From Plazaster borealis (Eukaryota; Echinodermata; Asteroidea; Forcipulatida; Labidiasteridae): DNA of 64,000 nucleotides. The stretch lies in the NCBI GenBank assembly GCA_021014325.1, contig CM037457.1, positions 4,570,721-4,634,720 on the forward strand, written 5' to 3'. The notes beneath the pieces are model-generated. The model had not been told where the DNA came from, did not search any database, and was given only the letters and a program-made list of their open reading frames with translations. Made by a program: the position numbers and the translations under genes. Position 1 is the stretch's first letter. Every line of letters begins with the position of its first letter. Below, in pieces: positions 10,789 to 22,700 of this stretch.

Positions 10789-13700
10789 GGTGATAGCAGG
10801 TACGTTCAGCTCTGCAGAATCTGCTACTGGACAAAGAACCAGGAAGATGTAGGTACCCAGACTTCTCAAGTGTATAAAGATGCATTTATACCAGTCCAAA
10901 ATGTATTACTAAAAGCATATTAACAACTCTTCTTTTTGTAGAAATCTTGAGTTTTTAAAATCGTTTCAAACGTATATGCAGTAATGCAGGGGTAATGACT
11001 CCATTGAGTAAAACTACGATATCGATGAAGGATTTAAACCTGCATATAGCTTTATGTATATTTAATTTACACGTACTGTTTGATTATTTCTATTTTTCTA
11101 GGGGCCGGTAGTCTTTAGTCATATGAAGAATTTACATCAAATCTTTAAGAAAGTATACTTACAACTTTATTGAACTTGCAATATGTAAACTATTTTTTAA
11201 CTGTGTTTACTGCAGAATGACTGTGGCATCGTGTGGTGTCTTGTTGTTTGCATTCAGTTTGTTTCATCCTCATATAAAAAAGTTGTAAAGGTCGGACATC
11301 TTCAATCAAGGAAGAAAATGTTCTTCTTTTTTTGCGGAGACAGGGATATATCAGGTGTTGCATTTGTAACAAACAATGGCGTCAACTGCTTTTTGTATTC
11401 GCTCAACTTTGTGTCACGTATAGTACTTACTAATAATAATGAAAAACAACATTGCTAAGTTTGACTATCTAAGGTATAAGTGACCAGGTACAAGTTACTT
11501 TATGTAACATAATGTAAATATATGTAAAACTAGCAGACGCATAAATGGTTAGACAACAAAAAAGACTGTAATATTTCCAGAAAGAAACTGTGTGCCATTG
11601 AGACGTAAAGAGATTGGGATTAGAGGAAGGGGATTAAGGATGGATGTCATTTTGATGATCCCTAAGATCAAGACTTAATCTGCGTGATCATTAGAGCTGT
11701 ATAGGTGGTTTGTATAGTCTTGCAAATTTTAACTAAGGAAGTTTTGAAGTAATTATTAAAGACAAACAGTAAGTTTTTTCCTAGATTTTTGAAGTAGTGT
11801 GTTTACCCAGTACTATGTTCGATTCACTCCAACAAAAGATTACCTCGTCTTAGACATGTTTAAGATGATTAATAAGAAAGTGATAATTACTGCTGTGAGA
11901 GCCGATTCTGAATGTACTTCTCCAAGTCAAGAAGCGTTCAATGTATTCCATTGGACGGATTTGACTAAGATACCTAACTGCTCAAATTTCTTATGCACTG
12001 ACAAATAATATTGGGGCAAAAAACAAAAAACGAATAAATTGCTTGGGACTGGTCTCCAACTAGTCCTTGCGTAACAAAATAAAAACAAGACAAAAACCAA
12101 ACTTATCCAGCATTATATTTTTTCTATAGGACAAGTTTCCAACTAACTTTTGCTGATTTAATACATTGTTAATACAATATTTCCACAGATTTATGAAATT
12201 TATGAAATTATGAAACAGATTTTCCTATGGGAAAGGGGGGGGGGCAGGCTGGACATTTTCACTGGATTTAGACAGATTAAATCAGAACAGGTGCAAAAAT
12301 CGACATCCTGAAATTGAAATCGATACCCAAATATGCAGACAAACACACAAGAGTAAATTTCCAAAAAATTTTGGGAGGTGCTTTACACCTCAGAGCAACC
12401 CCATGTAGGGTGCGTGCCTCACCCACGAAGTATAAGCGGTGCGGAGGATTCTGAAATAGTAGAATGTTTGTAACTTCCTATGCAACCAAAGGAATATGTG
12501 ACAATAACTTCAATGGTAATATTTTGTGCTGTTTATATAGTTTCATAATATGGAGCAAAAATTGGTAAATGAGAGTTTAGGAAAGGTCTTGTGTCGTTAG
12601 TTTCCACCATTTTCAACCGTTATGTACTACGATTAAAAAAAAACCAATTGTCATTATCAGTTAAACAGTTGATTTTTATTTTAACATTACCAAAGGTTTT
12701 CCCGGATGCTGGAATTTACAATTAGACCTTTTCCATGAAATATGTTAACTCACGTGTGCGCACTAACCTTACTGATTGGCAAAAAATGAGGGAATGTCGC
12801 GCCTTTTTGTATGGGGCTGATGGTGGTGTATATGGTGACACATACGCATTTGGGCATCTGTCTAGTGCACAACTGTATGGTGTTTGCCCTCCAATAGTGT
12901 CTACTCATGCGTGAATGTAATTAGCACATTTCATGGGATTGCCTAATTGATTTGTGATTGTTTTCATCAGTCATAGATGAAAACAGATGTCGTCTCATAC
13001 CAAGTTGAAATCAAGTTAACTTTCAGGCAAAATAACCCAATTATTTTGTTTCCGATATCGTACCTTTCCGATTATGTGCACTTTGGTCGCTTGCTCGTCA
13101 CCAGGTGCAGTCGATTAAATCAATTTGATTCACCAGCTGGGGCCACTGTAGAGAGAGAGACGGTGTCGTATCGCTTAACCCTACAACTAACTTCCTAGAT
13201 TGGTTTAGGCCAAGTTGGATTTCCTTCCTTACTCAAATGGTTGGACGCTGATTATGGTGTTAATGCCTGATTCCATGTACAGCATGATTAGTTACTAGTG
13301 CAGTCCTCAGTCCAACAGAATCTAACACAACGTGCAGTTGGATTTTGATGGGTTTTTGGATGGTTAGGGTTAAGGTTACAAACGGTCGCTGCTACCTGTG
13401 ACGTTATTATTGGATAACGGTACTGGAGCCTGATGCGTGCATTTAGACACCTCTTTTCATCTCTAAATAGCTCTGGTTCATCCAAACAAGGTATCGAGGC
13501 ACAGAAAACCAGACCAAGTGGTTTCCATACTTTACGTTGCAATTTGCTTTCTAACAGACCCAACTCGCTGCGAATGTTTCAACAACACCATGAAAGAAAT
13601 TGTTTGTTCAAAAATGTATTTAACAAAAAGGAAGAATGAAATAACTGCACCTTGTAAATAATGATTAAAACTATAATTTGTAAGTTAAAAACTAAAAAAT

Positions 13701-13877
13701 GTGATAAGATATTTAAGAGAAGTGTCAGTGGTGTTAACATTTTATAAGGGTTAATGAAAATAGTTGTGAATGTAGAACTGATTATGGTTAATAATACAAC
13801 AGGAACGAAGGTTGGTACGTTATTTTTTACTTTTTTTTGCGATTATAGAAATTAAAGTTGACTATAATTCAGCAACC
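10789..13877. other. Non-coding stretch downstream of PDE2A
   Basis: It is AT-rich, with no ORF of recognisable family. Part is probably the 3'UTR of the long PDE2A isoform. Bases 12720-12948 have weak inverted ends (CCATGAAAT / ATTTCATGG) and may be a decayed MITE. Confidence 0.4.
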
Positions 13878-14050
13878 AGGGGCTAATTTAATAGAACGAC
13901 TAAACACACAAATTTGCTAAGCACGAACGGGTAGCCAGCCGAAGTACATATGGCTGTGCATAATGTTCTGGAGTGGTTCTCTGCTTTGTCATGCTTAGTT
14001 GATATGACTGTTAAGTATGATTACAGGCAGCTTTAGGAAATTTCGGTTCG
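13878..14050. repeat. Decayed MITE-C copy
   Basis: It keeps TTGCTAAGCACG and TTATTAAG-like cores and GGAAATTTCGG near the end. The termini are heavily mutated. Confidence 0.4.
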
Positions 14051-14254
14051 GGGAAGTACAACTATCATTGCGCCATAGTATTGACGACTTTTTGTGCACA
14101 ATCATAAGGTATTTGGAGCCCAAACAGTCTACTAGTGCATGTGTGAGTGAAAAGAAATCAAAGTTTGAGGCAACTAGTTAAGGATTTAATGGATGAAGTT
14201 TGAGTAAGGCATCTGAGCGAGGTTTTGAAAAGGAGATCATATTGGCTTTGAAGT

Positions 14255-14408
14255 TCTAATAGACCCCCTTGCATTGGCCGCCATCCCTGATGAAACGAGC
14301 ACACGTGAAGAGCTATCATTGGCTGAGAGTCGTGTGCAGTGCATACACACGTGCACGTTTCCATTGTTTGTCATCAAAGATGGCGGCCAATGCGAGGGGT
14401 CTATTATG
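14255..14408. mobile_element. MITE-E palindromic element
   Basis: Arms TCTAATAGACCCCCTTGCAT / GCGAGGGGTCTATTATGG enclose GGCCGCCAT / ATGGCGGCC and an ACACGTG core. Related copies lie at 52424-52711, 57060-57160 and 60860-60985. Confidence 0.75.
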
Positions 14409-15342
14409 GAGGCAAGTTAAGGGGTGGGGCTTCTCATAGACGTAGATGGGGGAGGGGAAGATACAGAAAGAAAACAAACTGTCCTGGATTCCGAAAAAAC
14501 ATGGTGAATAACAACTCAAGGCCCTTTTTGGGACAAAACGAGAACATGGAAATATTCCACTCGGTGGATATGGGTTACCACCTCAATATTTCATAGGGTT
14601 GATATTATATGAGACTGGTACCACGCTTGGATTTGCTTAACGGATGTATGCGTTCATATTTTGCTCCAGTTTGGGGTAATGGAGGGAGTTGTACAAATGT
14701 ACACAGTTGGGGATTTCTAGCTGAATGAGTTTTTACTTTTACAGATGCAAATATATTGTCAAAATGAGGGAAGTTATGAAGTTATGAAGTTATATTAATA
14801 TAAATATGTAGATAGCATGAATAAACAATTGGAGAACAAGACTATATGAGATGCATTTCATATCTGTCGTCGCACTTTTTGTCAAGTTTTAAAAAAAAAT
14901 GATAATTTTCAAAGTAGCTGAAGCTCTCAGAAAAGTGATTCAAATGTTTCAATAATTTGTTGCCAAAAAAATGGTATTTATGCTACTTCACTGTTCTTAT
15001 GGCAATAACAAAACATTTTTGTAATGGTAGTTTGGAGTTGTTGGTCACATCGTTTTGTTGACCATCAGTGTTTTTGATAAAAGTTTAAATTAGTATCACT
15101 GGGTTCAAATAGTCACCATTTAACATCTGTCGGTTGTTGCTTCTCCTGTGTGCAATGTTACCCTCATCGGTCTGAATCTGGTGATCTGCTCACCTAGATT
15201 GAGCCCATGGGGTGCAAGTTGGACCCTTTCTCATTCACTGTCATGAAAGTGTGTTAACATGATATGTGAAGCATCGATGTTTATAAAGTTGTATGGCATT
15301 TCTCCTTGGCCATACAGTTAATGTACCAAACCTCAGCGATCC

Positions 15343-15522
15343 TGGCCCGTTTAATTAAGCTGTTCAGGACAGAAAGCTGCTAAGCACAGCAGGATATTGC
15401 TTAGCAAAAACAGGTTGCCAGTCAAAATGTTGTGTAAATGCTTTGACTGGTTCCCTGTCAGTTTTGCTCAGCAAATAAGTTTGCTAAGCAATATTTTCTG
15501 CTTAGTAGCTTTATGGGACCGG
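15343..15522. mobile_element. MITE-C element, diverged
   Basis: It has GGCCCGTTTAATTAAGCTG / TAGTAGCTTTATGGGACC ends and several GCTAAGCA cores. The terminal sequence is altered compared with other copies. Confidence 0.65.
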
Positions 15523-18073
15523 CTGCAGGCCTTGTTGAGTTTATGTGGGAAAGGTGTGATCGGCAAACGAGGAGGAGATATTTAGGTGATTGTTTTAAGC
15601 TTATACTTGATCTAATGTGTTCACTGACCCATGTAGTTAAAGCAAAACAAAAATGGATACCTTGTTTAGAAGGTACTTGGATTGCACAGCACAAATTGAG
15701 TTGATCGTAAAAGTCCTCTGACAATTTTTTTAATTTTTTTTTTATTTTATTTTTTTTCCCCAAAAACTTTTGAAGCATTTTTTTTAGATTTGAAACGATA
15801 ACTTGAAATCAATTTTTAATATAGTTTTTGAAATTTGATACAAATTTATCAAAACTGCATCCTTACTGTGATATATTTGTACTGTACACATGCTATGCTG
15901 AAGAATAAATTATGTGGTCAGTATAAAATTTAATTTTAAATTTTAAATAGTGGCTGTTTTTTTTTTTTTTTTTTTTAAACGACTGAACTTCAAACATAAA
16001 ACTGGCAAGAGCTTTGTGAATGCCTTATTTTTCTGTACAACTGTGTACAAACTGTTTGGTTTTATTTTCAATACAAGCATTGTCGTTGTGGCTGTTACTT
16101 TGGTGAGTTCAATAGCATTTTCATCCATTTTTATTTTGTACAATAATGTAAATGTATACTAACTACTATTAACTCGACCCTCGTACAACTTTCTGGTCAC
16201 CTTTTCATCATTTCTTTGCTAGTCACTTTTAACATATTTTTTTTGCTTTTTCGTTTTCTCCTTTTTTACTGTTTTAGTTACTCAACTAGTTTACTAATTC
16301 ACTTGACAAATAAACCATTCAATAAGTTATCAAATATATAAATTATTGTGGCATTTTTCTTGGTAAATAAGCCACTATGTGTGGAATGGATATCAGTAGA
16401 TATCAGTTGCTCACAAAGTATAGAACTTATTTGTCACTCATTTTGTGTGCGTGTGTGTATTTTTTAGCGGGTCAGATTTACAATTAAAAAATTATCACTT
16501 ATCATTTTTATTTTAATAATTATTAGCAATATTGATTTAACAGTATGATTACTGTATTGTGTTAAAATTGATATTTGAATGAATTTATGTATTTATTTTA
16601 TTGTAAATTATTGTCAATCTGTGACTGCAACCATACCTTGTCAGAATGTACCTTGGAAAGAGGCGTTTAAGAACGAAAGAAATAAAATTATGTTTGTATT
16701 CATTATGCCATAAAAATACATTTGAGATTGTCTTTTAACTGGAATAGTTTCCCTTCACTGACAAATTTATGAAGTGGTTTATTACTTATTTTACTGACAG
16801 ATAAAAGAAACAACCCACCTGTTTGAAATTGTTACAAGCATCTCACTATCAATTCTTGTAAAGTCTTGATGTTTTTTTGTCCCTTCAAAGAAGAACAGTA
16901 AAAATAGAAGTTTATTATTTCAGTATTTATAGTAATAATCAAAACCAATGGAATTCACTCGTAAACCAACAATATCTTGAGAGCCATTCTTCAGTTAAAG
17001 TTCACTTCTGGGTTGGGGTGTTCTTTCTAGATCTTAAAACTGACATTCCTTCATCGTCTTTTCTAGGTATCTTTAGGCCTTCAGGTCACAGTGCTAGTTA
17101 CTTTTGAAGTTCCCCTTGGTTTCATTACCATAAGATAATAATAATAATTGTGATGCAAATGTATTTTTGAAAACTGCAGCCTAGGAGCTGTGGGGAGTTT
17201 TGGGTTTAGGCTGCTCTCTTTTAAAGATTTTGGCGTCTACTTTTGGGAAAAGTAAAGATTTAACAATCTTGATAATACTTTGTTCTTCTATTAAATAAGT
17301 ACTATTTAAGCATCTTGATTTGTACTGTCTTTAAATGTGTCTGGTTTATACAACCCTAATTTGTACTTCATTTGGGGGTAAAGTTTTCAATGTAAAATTA
17401 TCAGATACTTTATTGCAGGTTTCTCACCTTTAAGGCCATTCAGAGAACCGGATCTAGAATTTACTAGCTTCTTTATATTTTTGTTCCGTCAGGCCAATCA
17501 TATTTTGACACAAATTAATTTTAAAAGACTTTGTATATGGTTGTGAGCTTGATGAAGATTCATTCTTAATATAAATTCAACTCTGCCAAAATGACATTCT
17601 TTACTATTCAGTTTTCTGTCGATGGATTCTATAATATGCCAGACTAAATCTGATTATTAATCAAGATATTATGAGGAGTTTTTGTTAGTCACTATTGTAC
17701 AAAATTCTATTCATAGTAGGCTACTATTTGTAAATCTTAGCTTTATTTCAACTTCCCTATTGTACAGAGTTGTTACTTGGTGTTTTATTATTCACTTGTT
17801 AATATGAAGGAAAACTATTTACTAGAGATATTACTGTTCAGATTTTTATTAGACTAATTGGCAGTTTTGGGCGTTATTTATTCGAATATTAATAAAGTCA
17901 ATTGTTGAGAATAAACCAGAGAGAGTATGGTTACATTTATTAGTTATTTGTCTGAAAATTTAATAAAAGTCTATAACTTTCTGGGAAAAATTAAGTTTAT
18001 TTATTTATTGTATGGCATCTGACTAGCACCCCAAACAATTTATATTGACAAAATAGGGCGACGGCCAACATAG
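15523..18073. other. AT-rich non-coding stretch
   Basis: No gene seen. It has a poly-T run at 15957-15976 and several AATAAA motifs (for example near 15904, 16309 and 16681). The motifs are not specific enough to assign to a transcript. Confidence 0.5.
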
Positions 18074-18146
18074 GGCTAGATAGCTCAGTGGGTAGAGCGC
18101 CGGCGTGTTAATCCGGAGGTCGTTGGTTCAAATCCCGCTCTAGTCA
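18074..18146 (+). tRNA. tRNA-Asn (GTT)-like gene
   Basis: The 73-nt sequence folds as a cloverleaf: acceptor GGCTAGA / TCTAGTC, D stem GCTC / GAGC, anticodon GTT after T33, and T loop TTCAAAT. The A box (TAGCTCAGTGGG) and B box (GGTTCAAATCC) are good, and a T9 run at 18149 is a Pol III terminator. There is one mismatch in the anticodon stem (C31-T39) and one in the T stem. The acceptor stem is unlike the usual animal tRNA-Asn, so it may be a diverged or pseudogene copy. Confidence 0.6.
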
Positions 18147-19140
18147 ATTTTTTTTTGTTCAACCCCAAATTATTTAATTAATTATACTTGAAAATAAAAG
18201 GAAACAAATCTCTCACAATTTATGTTATAATAATCGTTTTCTTTCTCTGTATTCAAAAACGAGGATTAATCAAACAAACCCCTGGTTTTTCAATGGGCAT
18301 GTTAGGGCTTTTCTAAATGAACAGCCGTTGTGAAAAGAAGGGAAAATGTACGGATTTGTGTACACATGAGTCTGTAGACCTTTAAATACAGTACGCAACA
18401 GCTGTTTATAAACTAACATTCTGCAGGTTTTAAAGACATGTTTATTTGGCGGTTTTCCCCGGCATTCTGAGTGTGGAGGGGGGATGGGGGTTCCAGCCCA
18501 CCCTGACCCACCTCTGGTTACGCCACTATGGGGGAGCCCAAATTTGTAAGGAATATATGCCTTCCCACAAATGTTGCAGCTTTTTTCTCTGCTCAAAGTG
18601 CAGTGAGTGCATGGTGGATTCAACCACACAATCATTTTATGCTTACAAAAAATGTTCAACAAACATCTCATTTGACTTTCTCTATACCATGGATCTCCTC
18701 AGGAGAATAACTGTGCAGGCTGCTGGGCAACCAATTTACCCATAGAACAAAATAAAATAAAAATACAACACTGCTAACTCTCCTATCTCCCCCCCTTCTG
18801 GGCCCGCCCCAATTTTCCTCCACCGTCACACTTATCGTTGGTGGCGCACTAGCTCGTTGATGGAAAGGATTTCTGTTAACAACACACAGTAGTTGACAAC
18901 AAAGGATTTTGATGGATTTCTCTCTTCATTTAAAATTACAAGGCCTTCATGTTGAGAGTGTGATCAGACATTTAAACACAAACCCAATATATTTTATAAC
19001 ACGTTTTCATTTGTATTATACATTATTCAGATTTTTTTTAAATCGTTTCTTTGCCAATGAATGGGATCATTGCCAAACACACCTAGCCACTGGGAACACA
19101 CGGCGCTTGTTTAGGACACGCCCTCCTAACGCTAAATGGT
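18147..19140. other. Intergenic stretch upstream of the cyclin gene
   Basis: No gene recognised. There is a C-rich patch at about 18788-18800. The open frames on both strands overlap and match nothing I know. Confidence 0.5.
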
Positions 19141-19536
19141 AGATTCTAGTCACGTGATTATATTTCACCCTGTGATTGGCCGGAGAGGGCCGGCAGCGGG
19201 GAACTCAAATCGAATGAATGGCTAACATCAGCTGTTCCATTCCACGCACACAAAGATGCACAGAAAGTCAACAAAAGACTTCCTTTTTAATGAGCTCCTA
19301 CTCCCGTATTAGCCATGCAAAATGCTTCAGATTTTGCATCATGCTTGAGTAACTAAGCAAGATTTCTCTGCATTTTACATTCCTGAAATCGGCCATGCTT
19401 TAGTGGTATTTTAGTCTAAACTTACATCACGTTCATTCAGTGCTCCGGTAACGACAGAGTCAACTTCGTTGTATTACATTTGGTCTTGTGTGTAACGTTA
19501 AGAGAACAACAGTCAACGTAACGTGCAAACTACATC
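19141..19536 (+). promoter_or_regulatory. Probable cyclin A promoter and 5'UTR
   Basis: It is the 400 bp directly upstream of the ATG. It holds CACGTGAT (E-box) at about 19152 and GTGATTGGCC, an inverted CCAAT box, at about 19171. CCAAT boxes are standard in mitotic cyclin promoters. No TATA box is convincing. The assignment is by position. Confidence 0.4.
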
Positions 19537-19731
19537 ATGTCTTTCGACTTCAATCCCACCATTTTCGACGTAGAAAACTCCACCAATTCTCAGAATGCTG
19601 GTCTTCAGACAAGAAAGATGAAGAGAGAAGATGCCGGACGAGGAAATGGTCCCCAAGCATGTAAAAGAGCCGCTCTGGGAACGCTGAGCACAAATGTGAC
19701 GAGAAAACAGCCATCCCGCGCTGCCAAACAG
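19537..19731 (+). CDS. CCNA: Cyclin A exon 1 (start, destruction box)
   Basis: 65 codons from [14 protein letters not shown] to SRAAKQ, donor GTCAGA. It contains [10 protein letters not shown] (44-53), a D-box-like motif followed by basic residues suited to ubiquitination and nuclear import. Confidence 0.9.
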
Positions 19732-22700
19732 GTCAGAAAATACTTGTTTATCTTCTTTGAATTTCTCATTTTCCAACCCTTTTTCGACCACTTCACAAGC
19801 ACGGGCTATTTTTCGAGATAATGTGACCGATAAATCAATGTTTTTTTTTGCAGGCTGTGTCAAATGATGGCTTCTACAATTGCCAAGATGAAAATTCTTT
19901 TCCCCGTCCGCAGGCGGGAAAGTCAACAGGAGGGACGTGGGGCAGTTTCCAGCTTCCGCCGGCGATGGCCGAGCCCAGCTTCAGTATCCACGTCGACTCC
20001 GAACCTGCACCGTGCCAGACAAAGGTTTATAATGAAAATACATCATCGGAACCGCCCCTTAGTCATCTAGTTACCTCGTTGCCAGTGGAAAGAAGACCTC
20101 TAGGATGCGTGTTCACTAGTCTAAACGAAAGTGGTAAAGTATCTTTTTTTTTGTTTTAACTCTTCTTTGGGGGTGGGTGGGGCATGCAAGAATAAACTTG
20201 GGGGCGGGACATGAATGAAGACTGAAGTTTTCTTGACTGTTTTGTTTACATGATGTATGATTGTTGCACCCTCATGTCGAGAAGTCTTAAATTATGTGCA
20301 TTGACTTAAAAAATTGTTTTATTTTAGGGCCTAAACATGACACCAAGCCTAAGACCTGCGCCCAATCAATCTAGAGTCGCTAAAAAACAAACAAAATTAT
20401 TTTCCCCCAATTATTTGTCATTTTTTAAATTTTATTTTTATATACAAATATCTTTGATGCAATCTTCAAAAACAGTCTTCATTTTCAAGAATTGACTTTG
20501 TTTGAGTCATAAAATGTTTTGTTTTGTTGATTTTGATTAATTGAAATTTACTACTTGCATTTATTTAGCCTCCCCTATGGTCCTAGACACATCGATACAG
20601 GAGGAAGAGAGCATAACGTCGGCAGAAACCGAAGACTTTGACAACTCAAGCGATATTTTTGGCGTAAAAGAGTATGCTGAAGACATATATGAATACCTTA
20701 GAGAGGCTGAGGTAAGAAAATATTCAAAATCACATGGCTTGAGTGAAAGATGGGGGGGAAAAATGCTGAATATAATCACCACTTCAGTATCAAAATTCAT
20801 AGATGATTTTGGATCATAACAAATGAAAAAGTAGTTGTTGAATTCAAATTTCTTTGCTTGTTTGAGGATCCTAAAATGGTTAACCTTTTGAGTTTGATGT
20901 TTACGCAGAAAGTAAAACAAATTATTTTATATACCAAACACACACATCCTTGTTATTTGATTGGTGGAACACGTGTCGCGTGTCATTCTTTATCTCGCCA
21001 TGTATTGCCGCGATGCTCCACAATTTAATATTGGAGACTAATATAAATAGTTATCACAATATCAGATGCTTCCCAGCGTCATTTCCAAAATATTGTTCCT
21101 CCCCTTTGTTTGTCCAAACGAGGCAAGGTTATGAAAGGTTGGGTGTCTTCATGGAATCGTCCACTTTGTTTAGAAGGGATTTTTTAGAATTTTCAGAGTG
21201 GGATAAAATAGTGTTTACTTTATTGTGAACAAATTTCAAATGACAAGGATCTACATGAGTTATAAACAAATATTGAATGCATTTCGTTCATGCATTGTCG
21301 CAGAACATAATCACCTGGTAAAATCTGGCTTTCCATTTCACTTCTGACTTGGCTTCGCCTCGTGAAATGGAAGTCAAGATTTCCCCGTGTGATTATATTC
21401 TGTGACAACGTGCAGACTCGCATGCATAAATATTAGTACCTTCAATCTTAGATTAATTCCAGTTAAGGTCTGTTCAAGCATGGTCAGATTTTTACATCAA
21501 ACTACACAAATTACAAGATGATTTACAGGTTTGAGAACCTCTCCTCCACCCTTTATAAATCTACCTTGACATGGGACATCCTGTATATTTACCAATGATG
21601 GAGCTAGTTTATTGCTCTATGGTTGTACCATCCCTCAGCTAGCTATTCAAGGGAAGTTGTTGTTGGTTTTGTGATCTCATGCATAATTCATGATCTTTGT
21701 GTAATCCCTGCACACCATACTGACTCAAGCCAGCTGCTGAGTGCATACCACCACAGCACACGCACAAAGCATTATCTATTGAATAGCCTTTAAGCTTTGG
21801 GCTATAGGTGATGAGTCGGAGTTTCAACAACCAGTACCCATATTTATTAAACTGTCTTGTTTATAAGAAAGTGCGTTTCTTAGAAAAACTGCTGGTAGGT
21901 TTAGGCACATTGAATGGTGTAATACAATCTTTAGAGAAATAAAAGCTTTACAGTGGGAAATTCTAAACTTACCCAATTTCATAGAGCTGCTTAAGCAGAA
22001 AATATTGCTTAAAATTTTTCTGCTGAGCATCAATGAGCAGGATACCAGTCATAAATGGTACATGTGAAATGGTATTTTGGTTGGTGACCTAACTCTGGTA
22101 AGCATAATTTTGTTGTGCTTAGCTACTTTTTGTGCTCAAGCAGCTCTATGAAATTGGGCCCAGGTGTTGTTGAACCATGGTTGACTTGATTTGACACGAC
22201 ACTTTCTACAACTAATGTTGTCCATCAAATTGTTTTTAGCCTAGCTACATAAAGCACCACTTCCATAGCAGAGTTTGCCCTTTTTCAGTGACTAGCCAGC
22301 AGTAGGACCAGCTGGGCCCAATTTAAGCTGTTTAGCAGAAAATTCTGCTAAGCAAATTTCTCTGCCAAGCAAGCAATGAGTAGGGTACCAGTCACAGCAA
22401 TGGTAATTTATGGTATTTTGGTTGGTAACCTGTTTTTCCTAAGCAAGAGTTTTTTGTGCTTACATGCTTTATGAAATTGGGTCCAGGTAGCTTTTCATTT
22501 CACTGGTCAGTCAGCTTTTATTTGAAATCAAACTGAATGTTGTTGAGATTGAAAATATTACCCTCGAGGTGAACAATTATCGTCAAAATTAAAAAAAGCA
22601 TTTCAAATGATTTGTATCCGTTGAGTTTTTTTCATAACAATTTTTCGTTGATATTTGGATTGCAGCTGAGGAACAGGCCCAAGCCAGGCTACATGCGCAA

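Noticed and set aside
12977..13639. Several 70-90-aa ORFs downstream of PDE2A
   Set aside because: No motif, splice context or homology recognised. Length is expected by chance.
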